A DNA stretch of 42,572 nt from JAXGTO01 sp040774885 (lineage in GTDB: Bacteria > Actinomycetota > Coriobacteriia > Coriobacteriales > Eggerthellaceae): assembly GCA_040774885.1 (NCBI GenBank), contig JAXGTO010000023.1, positions 1 through 42,572 on the forward strand, written 5' to 3'. The notes beneath the pieces are model-generated. The model did not search any database, was not told the origin of the DNA, and saw nothing but the letters and a program-made list of their open reading frames with translations. A program made the translations under genes and the position numbers. The stretch's first letter is position 1. Every line of letters starts with the position of its first letter. Of this stretch, positions 31,826 through 42,572 are shown in pieces.

Positions 31826-33553
31826 ATGAACTCAACAGACGAAAACGGGAAGAACGGCTCGGTTACGGGGCGTGGGTCCATTAGCCGCCGTGGCTTCTTG
31901 GGGCTGGGCGCCATCGCCGGCGTGACGGCTATGGGGGCGGGGCTCACGGGCTGTGCACCCAAGTCGACTTCCGAAGCGGCGCAGGAAAAAGCCGATTCGA
32001 TTTCCAAATATTCCTTCGAAGTCGAACCGGCTGCCATTTCGGAATCGAAAATCGCCGATACGTTCCAGTTCGACGTGGTCGTCGTGGGGGCTGGTGCTGC
32101 TGGGCTTTGCGCTGCGGCTTCGGCTGCTGAATCGGGCGCCGCTACGGTATGCATCGAGAAGAATCCCAAGTCGCAAGGTGCGGGCACCTATTACGGGTTC
32201 ATCAATACCAAGCTGCAAAACGAGAACGGCGTGGCAACCGTGGACGAGACCTCGTACGAAAAGAGCCTCATCGAAGCCAACCTGGGTGCGACGTCTCCTT
32301 CGCTCATGCATGCGTATGTTCAGAATTCCGCCAAGGTGGGCGACTGGCTATGCGATATGGCCGCCCTCACAGGCAACAAAGCGATGTTCAGCAATGAAAT
32401 GGGTTCGGTGAACACCCTTTATTTCGACGACGAGGCCTCGGGTTCCACTGCCTACGGCATGCTGGCTTCCTATGGAGCTCAAAAAGGCGCTGAATACGTT
32501 TACGACACCGAAGTGGTGCGCATCGAACGCGATTCCGACGGCCGCGTCTCGGGCATTTTGGCGAAGACGGGCAAAGATTCCTATGCGCGCTACAATGCCT
32601 CGAAGGGCGTGGTGCTGGCCACCGGCGGCTACAACGGCGATCACGACATGATCGCCAAATACATTCCTTGGGTGGACGTTGATACGTCCAGCGAATACAG
32701 CCCCATTTTCCGCACCGGCAATACCGGCGATGGGCTGAAGATGGCCCTGTGGTCGGGGGCTCGCATCGGCGCGGTTCCCCATACGCCCATGATCCACTTC
32801 CTCAAGGGTTCCATGCCCACCTCCGGATCGTTGTTCGTCAATGGCGCGGGCGAGCGCTTCGCAGACGAAGGGACGTCGATGGAGGTTATGGCGCAGATCA
32901 TTATGCGGCAGCCGGGACACACCATGTACAACATCGCCGATTCCAAACCCAGCGGCATGGCCTTGCTCATGATGAGCATGTCTTCGGGTACCGCGGATGC
33001 CTCTTCCGCCTCAAGTGCAGATGCCGCTTCGGGTGCTGATGCTGCCACGGCGGCCTCGGGGGCCGACGCCTCGAGCGCTGCTGCGACGGGCGGCGACGCT
33101 TCGGGCGACGCCGAGTCCGGCGGCAGCGGCCCCATGTCAAACTTGGTTTCAAACAGCGGTCCAACCTATCAGACGATCGAGGAGCTCGCTGAAGCCAATG
33201 GCTTCGATGCCGATACCCTCAAAGCAACCGTGGCTCGTTGGAATGAGTTGGCTGCTCAGAAGCACGACGCTGATTTCGGATCCGATTTCAGCTTGGCCCA
33301 GACCATAGATACGCCGCCTTATTCTTGCACCGAGTCACCTGGATGCCGGCTTGCCATGATCGGTGGACCGCAGATCAACCAGAAGATGGAAGTAGTCGAT
33401 GACGACTACGCCCCCATCGAGGGACTCTACGCTACGGGCAATTGCGCATCGGGCTTCTTCGGACCCAATTATCCTATGCAGGTGCAATCGGGCATCGCCC
33501 GTGCATTCTGCTCGGTCAGCGGGTATCTGGCTGCCAAGAACGCCCTGTCCTGA
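31826..33553 (+). CDS. Tat-exported FAD-dependent reductase, fumarate/urocanate reductase-like
   Basis: A 575-residue flavoprotein of the fumarate reductase/succinate dehydrogenase flavoprotein superfamily, which reduces activated double bonds. Residues 19-43 form a Tat lipoprotein signal (SRRGFLG, lipobox LTGC, Cys43), so it acts outside the membrane. The FAD site begins VVVVGAGAAGLCAA (84-97) and the family end GLYATGN and NYPMQ are present. About residues 385-438 are almost only Ser, Ala, Gly and Asp, replacing part of the usual capping region. It has no N-terminal FMN or haem domain, so electrons must come from a partner such as the cytochrome upstream. AAGGAG precedes the ATG. Substrate unknown. 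Confidence 0.87.
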   Translation: MNSTDENGKNGSVTGRGSISRRGFLGLGAIAGVTAMGAGLTGCAPKSTSEAAQEKADSISKYSFEVEPAAISESKIADTFQFDVVVVGAGAAGLCAAASAAESGAATVCIEKNPKSQGAGTYYGFINTKLQNENGVATVDETSYEKSLIEANLGATSPSLMHAYVQNSAKVGDWLCDMAALTGNKAMFSNEMGSVNTLYFDDEASGSTAYGMLASYGAQKGAEYVYDTEVVRIERDSDGRVSGILAKTGKDSYARYNASKGVVLATGGYNGDHDMIAKYIPWVDVDTSSEYSPIFRTGNTGDGLKMALWSGARIGAVPHTPMIHFLKGSMPTSGSLFVNGAGERFADEGTSMEVMAQIIMRQPGHTMYNIADSKPSGMALLMMSMSSGTADASSASSADAASGADAATAASGADASSAAATGGDASGDAESGGSGPMSNLVSNSGPTYQTIEELAEANGFDADTLKATVARWNELAAQKHDADFGSDFSLAQTIDTPPYSCTESPGCRLAMIGGPQINQKMEVVDDDYAPIEGLYATGNCASGFFGPNYPMQVQSGIARAFCSVSGYLAAKNALS

Positions 33554-33568
33554 CGTTTCTCCGTCTCA

Positions 33569-33604
33569 GCAGAGCATGGACGGCCCCTCCTCTCCATGCT
33601 CTGC
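33569..33604 (+). terminator. Perfect 12-bp hairpin after the flavoprotein
   Basis: GCAGAGCATGGA (33569-33580) and TCCATGCTCTGC (33593-33604) pair perfectly around a 12-base loop, 15 bases after the stop codon. There is no U-run, so rho-independent termination is uncertain. Confidence 0.5.
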
Positions 33605-33682
33605 ACACACCTTTCCCCGTTCGCCGAATCATGCGGGCCCAAGCCACTGTGTAACGCCTGTGACCGCAGGTGGCTGGTAAAG

Positions 33683-33711
33683 TTGCTTCGTTGTATGTCC
33701 CTGCATTTATA
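33683..33711 (+). promoter_or_regulatory. Candidate promoter of nifJ
   Basis: TTGCTT (33683-33688) and TTTATA (33706-33711) are 17 bases apart; initiation would fall about 50 bases before the start codon. Matches are moderate. Confidence 0.4.
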
Positions 33712-33766
33712 GAAGGGATGGTTCGCGGCCATTCGCGCGGCGGAGCACCTTGAAGAGGAGAGGAAC

Positions 33767-37318
<3,552 letters not shown>

Positions 37319-37337
37319 GCCCGCGCGCAATCCGATC

Positions 37338-37374
37338 GACGAAGAAGGCTCCTCTTTCGGGAGCCTTCTTCGTC
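37338..37374 (+). terminator. Strong terminator hairpin of nifJ
   Basis: A perfect 15-bp stem (37338-37352 with 37360-37374) around a 7-base loop, 19 bases after the nifJ stop and followed by TCTCT. Confidence 0.8.
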
Positions 37375-37394
37375 TCTCTGGCTAGTGGCAGATG

Positions 37395-37423
37395 TGCATT
37401 ACGTAATGCAAACATGGTATAAT
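37395..37423 (+). promoter_or_regulatory. 16-bp perfect palindrome and TATAAT before the toxin-antitoxin genes
   Basis: TGCATTACGTAATGCA (37395-37410) is a perfect palindrome covering the -35 position; TATAAT (37418-37423) follows. This is the classic layout of an autorepressed ribbon-helix-helix antitoxin operon. Confidence 0.75.
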
Positions 37424-37452
37424 TCAAGCGTATCCAAGAGAAAGGGCCGATC

Positions 37453-37752
37453 ATGCCCAAGACCATCGATGCGCCATCGGAAGCTACGCTCAATGTCCGC
37501 ATGCCTGCTGCCCTCAAGCACAACGGCGATGCGGTTTTGAAACGCAATGACCTTTCCGTCTCCCAAGCGGTGCGTGAACTGTACGAATACCTCGAGAAGA
37601 ACCAGGAGCTGCCTGATTGCCTGGCTTCTTCCACCGAAACACGGCAGCAGGCGATCGCCCGCAAACGCGCCTTGTTGAAAAGCATGACCGGCGTGGTTGC
37701 GCCCGATGTCGCGCTTGATGAAATCAAAGCCGAACGGTTGGCGCGCCAATGA
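37453..37752 (+). CDS. RelB/DinJ-type antitoxin (ribbon-helix-helix)
   Basis: A 99-residue protein with an N-terminal ribbon-helix-helix: TLNVRMPAALK as the beta strand, then AVLKRNDLSVSQAVRELYEYL as helices (about 12-48). Its C-terminal half is charged and helical, as expected for toxin binding. It overlaps the PIN gene by 4 bases (ATGA) and has a palindromic operator upstream. RelB/DinJ proteins most often pair with RelE-type toxins; here the partner is a PIN nuclease. Confidence 0.83.
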   Translation: MPKTIDAPSEATLNVRMPAALKHNGDAVLKRNDLSVSQAVRELYEYLEKNQELPDCLASSTETRQQAIARKRALLKSMTGVVAPDVALDEIKAERLARQ

Positions 37753-38201
37753 GCACCGTGGTTTTCGATACCAATGTCGTGCTGGATATCCTATCGGGCC
37801 GTACTGGAGCATTCGGTTCGGCGGTGGCATACGACATAGCTTTGAACAGGGGAGACCGTCTTGCGTTTCTGGGTTCGGCAACCACGGATGTCGTATATCT
37901 GCTGAAAAGCCGCCGCTATCGGGCAACGGAAGACCAGGCGCGGCGCAGCATAGAGGCCGTCTTCGAGCTGTTCGATATCATTCCCGTATACGAAGATGAT
38001 TGCAAAAAGGCCTTCCAAAGCGGCATGGCCGATTACGAGGATGCCTTGGTGGCCTATGCCGCGCAGCGCGAAGGCGCCGATATCATCATTTCACGCAACA
38101 AGTCGGATTTCAAACAGTCTCCCGTGCCGGTTTTCACACCCGAAGAATATCGCGATGCCTTTCAACCGGCTGATGCCGCCTATGAAGAGGCGGACCTTTA
38201 G
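37749..38201 (+). CDS. PIN-domain toxin (VapC-like ribonuclease)
   Basis: A 150-residue PIN-domain protein, a metal-dependent RNase fold. It begins STVVFDTNVVLDIL with Asp7 as the first acidic ligand; MADYEDALVA contributes Asp98 or its neighbours, and IISRNKSDF contributes Asp120. The acidic set looks complete. Translational coupling to the antitoxin supports a toxin role. Its stop codon overlaps the end of the convergent aminotransferase gene by 4 bases, leaving no room for a terminator. Confidence 0.85.
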   Translation: MSTVVFDTNVVLDILSGRTGAFGSAVAYDIALNRGDRLAFLGSATTDVVYLLKSRRYRATEDQARRSIEAVFELFDIIPVYEDDCKKAFQSGMADYEDALVAYAAQREGADIIISRNKSDFKQSPVPVFTPEEYRDAFQPADAAYEEADL

Positions 38202-39463
38202 CGTTCCAGACGTTGCGCAGCTGCCAGCTTCACGCAGCAGACGAACACGTCGAGCGCTTGGTCCAGTTCTTCGATGGGGGGCAGCGTGGGTGAAATGCGG
38301 ATGGTGCTGTCTTGCGGGTCGTCGTGGTAGGGGAAGGGCGCTCCGGCGCCCGTCATGGTCACGCCGGCTTCCCGGCACAATTCCACGATGCGCTTGGCCG
38401 TGCCCTGCGGTCCTTCGAAGCTGACGAAGTAGCCTCCACGCGGGTCGCTCCAGCTGCATCCGTCGACGCCGTCCAGTCCTTCATGCAGCTTGCGTTGCAC
38501 CAGGTCGAACTTCGGGGCGATGATGGCCGCATGGCGCTCCATATGCGCGGATATGCCCGCAGCGTCTTTCAAAAAGCGCACATGGCGCAGCTGATTGGTC
38601 TTGTCGTGGCCGATGGTCTGGGACCCCATGCGCTGCTTTATCTCGGCCACGTTGTCGGGGCTGGCGGCAAAGGCCGCAATGCCCGCACCGGGGAAGGTGA
38701 TCTTGCTGGTTGAAGCGAACTTGAAGCAGCGGTCGGGGTTGCCGGCTTCGCGGCAGGCCGCATGGATGTCGGCTACGTGGTCTTGCTGTGCCGGGTCGGC
38801 CGATAGATGGTGGACGCTGTAGGCATTGTCCCAGAAGATGCGGAAGTCGTCGGCGGCGCACGTCATGGCCGCCAAGCGCTGCACCGTTTCGTCCGAATAG
38901 GTGGCACCGGTGGGGTTGGAATACTGAGGCACGCACCAGATGCCCTTCACGGTGCCGTCGTCGCGCACCAGTTGCTCCACCTGGTCCATGTTGGGACCGT
39001 CGTCGTTCATTTCGACGTTGATCATCTCAATGCCGAAAGCTTCGGTCACGCCGAAGTGCCTATCGTAGCCGGGCACGGGGCACAGCCACTTGACTTTGGG
39101 AAGGGTGCTCCAAGGCTGCGAACCCAGCGTGCCGAACATCCAGCAGCGGGCCAGCGTGTCGTACATCAGGTTCAGGCTCGAATTGCCGTACACGATCACG
39201 CTTTCCGGCTGATCGTCCAAAAGGCATGCCAGCAGACGCTTGGCTTCGGGAAGTCCGTCGACCACACCGTAATTGCGGCAGTCGGTTCCGTCTTCCGCAT
39301 GCAGGTCGGCGGAAGAATCGAGAACGTCGAGCATCGGCAGGCTCAAGTCGAGCTGCTGGGCGGATGGTTTGCCGCGTGCCATGTTCAGCTTCAAATCAAG
39401 CGCCTTGAAACCTTCGAATTCCTGCGTCAAAGCTTCCAATGCATCGTTTCCGATGTCCGACAT
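38198..39463 (-). CDS. PLP-dependent aminotransferase, class I/II fold (aspartate-aminotransferase-like)
   Basis: A 421-residue cytoplasmic aminotransferase resembling the MocR-unfused aspartate aminotransferase group. Recognisable parts are NMARGKPSAQQLDLS near the N terminus, YGNSSLNLMYD in the cofactor site, VPQYSNPTGATYSDE with the conserved Asn-Pro-Thr-Gly, WDNAY with the cofactor-binding Asp and Tyr, and Lys254 in STSKITFPGAG as Schiff-base lysine. The C-terminal Arg in STIRISPTLPP would bind the substrate carboxylate. ATG 39463 follows AAAGGACGGGG; longer starts lack support. Amino-acid substrate is uncertain. Confidence 0.9.
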   Translation of the reverse strand: MSDIGNDALEALTQEFEGFKALDLKLNMARGKPSAQQLDLSLPMLDVLDSSADLHAEDGTDCRNYGVVDGLPEAKRLLACLLDDQPESVIVYGNSSLNLMYDTLARCWMFGTLGSQPWSTLPKVKWLCPVPGYDRHFGVTEAFGIEMINVEMNDDGPNMDQVEQLVRDDGTVKGIWCVPQYSNPTGATYSDETVQRLAAMTCAADDFRIFWDNAYSVHHLSADPAQQDHVADIHAACREAGNPDRCFKFASTSKITFPGAGIAAFAASPDNVAEIKQRMGSQTIGHDKTNQLRHVRFLKDAAGISAHMERHAAIIAPKFDLVQRKLHEGLDGVDGCSWSDPRGGYFVSFEGPQGTAKRIVELCREAGVTMTGAGAPFPYHDDPQDSTIRISPTLPPIEELDQALDVFVCCVKLAAAQRLER

Positions 39464-39528
39464 GCCCCGTCCTTTCGCCGTGTGCGGCGCATGCAGGCGA
39501 AAACCCGCCGCGCTCCAGTAGAATAAAG

Positions 39529-39534
39529 TATAAT
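39529..39534 (+). promoter_or_regulatory. -10 box upstream of the symporter gene
   Basis: TATAAT at 39529-39534, 62 bases before ATG 39597. No -35 match is visible. Confidence 0.35.
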
Positions 39535-39596
39535 CCTCTGTCGGCGCCTCGCAATCGGGCGCAACCATCATCCATCAAACGGGAAAGAGCCCTTCC

Positions 39597-41198
39597 ATGG
39601 TGAATAACGATTTCTGGGTCCTCATGGCCATGCTGCTGTATTTCGTGGTGGTCCTCACCATCGGATTCGTATACGCCCGTCGTTCCAATTCGTCTACGGA
39701 TGAATACTTTCTGGGCGGCCGCAAGGTAGGTCCGTGGCTCACGGCTCTTTCGGCCGAGGCCAGCGACATGTCCGGTTGGCTTCTTATGGGACTGCCCGGA
39801 GTGGCGTACTTCACCGGGGCCAGCGATGCCATGTGGACGGGAATCGGCTTGGCCATCGGTACGTATCTCAACTGGAAGTTCGTGGCCAAGCGGTTGCGTC
39901 GCTATTCCGTTGCGGCGGGCGACTCCATCACGCTGCCCGAATTCCTTTCCAAGCGCTTCCACGACCATCGCAACATCGTTTCCACGGTGGCGGCGGTCAT
40001 CATCATGGTGTTCTTCTGCGTGTATGTGGGCAGCTGCTTCGTCACCTGCGGCAAGCTGTTCGCCACGTTGTTCGGGCTCGATTACGCAACCATGATGGTG
40101 CTCGGTGCCATCATCGTGTTCCTGTACACGCTGGTAGGCGGCTACCTGTCGGTGGTCACCACCGACTTCGTCCAGGGCGTTCTCATGTTTTTCGCGCTTT
40201 CCGTCGTCTTCATCGGAAGCGTGGCCAGCGCGGGCGGTATCGACCAGACCATCGCCTTTTTGCAGGACATCCCCGGGTTCCTCTCGGCCACTCAGACAGC
40301 CACGCCCATCGTCGATGATTCCGGCAAGCAGATCGTGGAGGGCTCCACGCCCTTGTTCGGCGAAGCGGCCGATTACGGCATCATAACCATCGTCTCTTCG
40401 CTTGCCTGGGGCTTGGGATATTTCGGCATGCCCCAGGTGCTGGTGCGCTTCATGGGAATCCGCAGCGCCGACGAGGTCAAGAAGAGCCGCGTCATCGCCG
40501 TCACCTGGTGCGTGGTCAGCCTGGCCTGTGCCATCTGCATCGGCCTTATCGGTCGCGTGCTCATTCCCACGCAATTCGGCACGCAGGCCGCTGCCGAAAA
40601 TGTGTTCATCGTGCTTTCACAGATGATATTGCCCTCGTTCATTTGCGGTGTGGTGGTGTCGGGCATCTTCGCGGCATCGATGAGCTCGTCGAGCTCGTAT
40701 CTGCTCATCGCCGGCAGCAGCGTTGCCGAGAACATTTTCCGCGGGGTCATCAAGAAAAATGCCACCGACCGCCAGGTGATGATCGTGGCGCGCATCACGC
40801 TCATCTGCGTGTTCATGTTCGGCATCGCCATCGCCTACGACGAGAACTCGTCGATCTTCGCTGTGGTGAGCTACGCATGGGCCGGCCTGGGCGCAAGTTT
40901 CGGCCCTCTCATGCTATGCGCGCTGTATTGGCGTCGTACCAATATGCAAGGCGCCCTTGCCGGCATGATCACCGGCACGGCCACGGTGCTCATCTGGCAC
41001 AACTTCGTCAAGCCGCTCGGCGGCGTGTTCGGCATCTACGAGCTGCTGCCCGCATTCGTGCTGTCGCTTCTGGCTATCGTGATCGTTTCCAAGCTCACGC
41101 CGGCTCCTGCTCCTGCAGTGCTCGATGAATTCGATCATTACATGGATCCCATCGAACCGCTGGAACCGCTCGATTCTACCGTTGACCCCGCCGCCTGA
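39597..41198 (+). CDS. putP: Sodium/proline symporter
   Basis: Imports proline (or a related solute) with sodium across the cytoplasmic membrane. The 533-residue protein has about 13 helices in the SSS-family order, with family residues STDEYFLGGRKVGPWLTAL, SAEASDMSGWLLMGLPG (first sodium-site helix), SITLPEFLSKRF and the central AASMSSSSSYLLIAGS segment. A PutP-like WGLGYFGMPQVLVRFM is present. The C-terminal tail is acidic and Pro-rich. GGGAAAGAG lies upstream of ATG. Specificity for proline is likely but could be another amino acid or osmolyte. Confidence 0.92.
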   Translation: MVNNDFWVLMAMLLYFVVVLTIGFVYARRSNSSTDEYFLGGRKVGPWLTALSAEASDMSGWLLMGLPGVAYFTGASDAMWTGIGLAIGTYLNWKFVAKRLRRYSVAAGDSITLPEFLSKRFHDHRNIVSTVAAVIIMVFFCVYVGSCFVTCGKLFATLFGLDYATMMVLGAIIVFLYTLVGGYLSVVTTDFVQGVLMFFALSVVFIGSVASAGGIDQTIAFLQDIPGFLSATQTATPIVDDSGKQIVEGSTPLFGEAADYGIITIVSSLAWGLGYFGMPQVLVRFMGIRSADEVKKSRVIAVTWCVVSLACAICIGLIGRVLIPTQFGTQAAAENVFIVLSQMILPSFICGVVVSGIFAASMSSSSSYLLIAGSSVAENIFRGVIKKNATDRQVMIVARITLICVFMFGIAIAYDENSSIFAVVSYAWAGLGASFGPLMLCALYWRRTNMQGALAGMITGTATVLIWHNFVKPLGGVFGIYELLPAFVLSLLAIVIVSKLTPAPAPAVLDEFDHYMDPIEPLEPLDSTVDPAA

Positions 41199-41271
41199 TG
41201 GTTGTTTTCCCGTTTGGAACGGTGGTTTGAGTGGGGAAGTAGTGAAGACACACCCGGGGGCGTGTAACCCG

Positions 41272-41300
41272 TTGACAGCCCTGCTTCCCTCGCGTATTAT
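41272..41300 (+). promoter_or_regulatory. Consensus promoter of the tRNA-tuf unit
   Basis: Perfect TTGACA (41272-41277) and TATTAT (41295-41300) with 17-base spacing, 80 bases before the first tRNA. The strongest promoter match in the window. Confidence 0.85.
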
Positions 41301-41380
41301 TCTTGTGCTCTTGAGCGTAGGGACAAACCGCGTTCAGGGGCAGGCAGCTTGAAAAGTACACAGATTCAGCGCCCACACAT

Positions 41381-41465
41381 GGGAGTGTGCCCGAGTGGTT
41401 AAAGGGGACGGGCTGTAAACCCGTTAGCTTTGCTTACCTAGGTTCGAATCCTAGCGCTCCCACCA
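41381..41465 (+). tRNA. tRNA-Tyr (GTA)
   Basis: Acceptor arms GGGAGTG and CGCTCCC (one G-U) pair, followed by ACCA encoded in the gene. The anticodon loop CTGTAAA gives anticodon GTA, and the long variable arm fits a class II tRNA. TTCGAAT forms the T loop. Confidence 0.95.
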
Positions 41466-41468
41466 TGT

Positions 41469-41544
41469 GCCCGTGTAGCTCAGATGGTAGAGCACTTCGT
41501 TGGTAACGAAGAGGTCACCGGTTCAAGTCCGGTCGCGGGCTCCA
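41469..41544 (+). tRNA. tRNA-Thr (GGT)
   Basis: Acceptor GCCCGTG pairs with CGCGGGC, with TCCA at the end. The anticodon loop TTGGTAA gives GGT; the T loop is TTCAAGT. Only three bases separate it from tRNA-Tyr. Confidence 0.95.
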
Positions 41545-41603
41545 TTTTGTTTATCCTGCTCCGTAACGCGCATCTTCATTGTGCGTCCTCGGAGTTTCAA
41601 AGC

Positions 41604-41680
41604 GGCGGTGTAGCTCAGTTGGTCAGAGCACACGGTTCATACCCGTGGCGTCACTGGTTCAAATCCAGTCACCGCTACCA
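41604..41680 (+). tRNA. tRNA-Met (CAT)
   Basis: Acceptor GGCGGTG pairs with CACCGCT (first pair G-U), ending ACCA. The anticodon loop TTCATAC gives CAT. The anticodon stem CACGG/CCGTG lacks the three G-C pairs of initiators, so it is probably the elongator; a lysidine-modified isoleucine tRNA is an alternative. Confidence 0.9.
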
Positions 41681-41681
41681 T

Positions 41682-41722
41682 TTGATTATCACGCGCATCC
41701 TTACTTATATATAGGATGCGCG
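41682..41722 (+). promoter_or_regulatory. Hairpin and possible internal promoter before tuf
   Basis: CGCGCATCCT (41692-41701) pairs perfectly with AGGATGCGCG (41713-41722) around an 11-base AT-rich loop, followed by CTTCTT. The same stretch reads TTGATT (41682-41687), 18 bases, TATATA (41706-41711), so it could also be a promoter. It may separate tRNA processing from tuf mRNA. Confidence 0.5.
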
Positions 41723-41774
41723 CTTCTTACGTTTAGCTATGGCGCACGCGCGCCACCTTTAAGGAGGAATCCCA

Positions 41775-42572
41775 ATGGCTAAGGAAAAATTCGAGCGCAC
41801 CAAGCCGCATGTAAACATCGGCACCATCGGTCACGTCGACCACGGCAAGACCACGCTCACCGCCGCCATCTCCAAGACTCTGTCCGAGAATGACGGCTCC
41901 CACGGTACCGCCCATGCTGACTTCACCGCCTTCGAGAACATCGACAAGGCTCCTGAAGAGCGTGAGCGCGGCATCACCATCTCCATCGCCCACATCGAGT
42001 ACGAAACCGACAAGCGCCACTACGCGCACGTCGACTGCCCCGGCCACGCCGACTACGTGAAGAACATGATCACGGGTGCGGCTCAGATGGACGGCGCGAT
42101 CCTCGTGGTCGCCGCCACCGACGGCCCGATGGCGCAGACGCGTGAGCACGTGCTGCTCGCCAAGCAGGTCGGCGTTCCCTACCTGCTCGTCGCGCTGAAC
42201 AAGAGCGACATGGTCGACGACGAGGAGATCCTGGAGCTCGTCGAGCTCGAGGTTCGTGAGCTGCTCTCCAGCCAGGGCTTCGACGGCGACAACGCTCCCG
42301 TCGTGCAGGTCTCGGCGCTGAAGGCGCTCGAGGGCGACGAGAAGTGGGTCGAGACGATCCTCGAGCTCATGCAGGCTGTCGACGACAGCGTTCCGGACCC
42401 GGAGCGTGACCGTGACAAGCCGTTCCTCATGCCCGTCGAGGACGACTTCACCATCACCGGTCGTGGCACCGTGGTGACCGGCCGTGCCGAGCGTGGCACC
42501 CTGGCCATCAACTCCGAGGTCGAGATCGTCGGTCTGCGTCCGACCGTCAAGACCACGGTCACCGGTATCGAG
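41775..42572 (+). CDS. tuf: Elongation factor Tu (partial, cut by window end)
   Basis: EF-Tu brings aminoacyl-tRNA to the ribosome with GTP. The first 266 codons are present. G-motifs are GHVDHGKT (19-26), RGITI, DCPGH and NKSD (with Ser where many bacteria have Cys); domain 2 begins near FLMPVEDDFTITGRG. AAGGAGG lies eight bases before ATG. It appears to be transcribed with the three tRNAs, an arrangement also seen for tufB in E. coli with other tRNAs. Confidence 0.97.
   Translation, partial: MAKEKFERTKPHVNIGTIGHVDHGKTTLTAAISKTLSENDGSHGTAHADFTAFENIDKAPEERERGITISIAHIEYETDKRHYAHVDCPGHADYVKNMITGAAQMDGAILVVAATDGPMAQTREHVLLAKQVGVPYLLVALNKSDMVDDEEILELVELEVRELLSSQGFDGDNAPVVQVSALKALEGDEKWVETILELMQAVDDSVPDPERDRDKPFLMPVEDDFTITGRGTVVTGRAERGTLAINSEVEIVGLRPTVKTTVTGIE

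Overview
The window most likely comes from a gut-type anaerobic actinomycete of the class Coriobacteriia, probably Eggerthellaceae (relatives of Eggerthella, Slackia or Adlercreutzia). I infer this from the combination of high G+C ribosomal genes with a zinc-type S14, a single-chain pyruvate:ferredoxin oxidoreductase, a Tat-exported flavoprotein reductase beside a LuxR regulator with about 12 membrane helices, and a small NrfH/NapC-like multihaem cytochrome. No species can be named from the sequence alone. Gene density is high: no stretch above 300 bases lacks a gene, and there is no rRNA, CRISPR array, insertion sequence or prophage.

Layout. (1) 42-1688, minus: a GT28/MGDG-synthase-like glycosyltransferase with an acidic repeat tail at its N terminus. 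(2) 1763-10649, plus: a ribosomal operon, rplB-rpsS-rplV-rpsC-rplP-rpmC-rpsQ-rplN-rplX-rplE-rpsZ-rpsH-rplF-rplR-rpsE-rpmD-rplO-secY, with its own promoter and a structured leader. It begins at rplB; rpsJ-rplC-rplD-rplW, which normally precede it, are absent from the window. (3) 10752-15190: a two-component pair, a 7-TM LytS-type kinase and a REC-PAS-degenerate GGDEF protein, sits between secY and adk, which are usually neighbours. (4) 15289-18186: adk, then a large polytopic membrane protein; the usual map-infA-rpsM-rpoA stretch does not follow. (5) 18311-19347, minus: a zeta-toxin-like kinase with a DNA-binding partner and a palindromic operator. (6) 19414-24731: a zinc-ribbon membrane protein, an orphan Vsr endonuclease, a FecCD-type metal-complex ABC transporter whose binding protein carries an in-frame TAG, and an alpha/beta hydrolase. 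(7) 24848-28177: a PLD-nuclease/SF2-helicase/DUF3427 protein overlapping tail to tail with a NUDIX hydrolase. (8) 28378-33553: an acetyltransferase, a five-motif cytochrome c, a membrane LuxR regulator and a Tat flavoprotein, together resembling the cytochrome/flavoprotein reductase modules of Eggerthella. (9) 33767-37318: nifJ. (10) 37395-38201: a ribbon-helix-helix/PIN toxin-antitoxin module with a perfect 16-bp palindrome. (11) 38198-41198: an aminotransferase and a divergent PutP-type symporter. (12) 41272-end: a tRNA-Tyr, tRNA-Thr, tRNA-Met, tuf transcription unit; tuf is cut by the window edge.

How it fits together. The housekeeping parts (translation, secretion, adenylate kinase, elongation factor Tu) are interleaved with accessory cassettes: signalling, two toxin-antitoxin modules, DNA repair or defence, metal-complex uptake and extracytoplasmic electron transfer. 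NifJ would supply low-potential electrons from pyruvate. The cytochrome and the exported flavoprotein could pass quinol electrons to an organic acceptor outside the membrane under control of the LuxR protein. Several genes show a -10 box only 6-7 bases before the start codon, which suggests leaderless transcripts.
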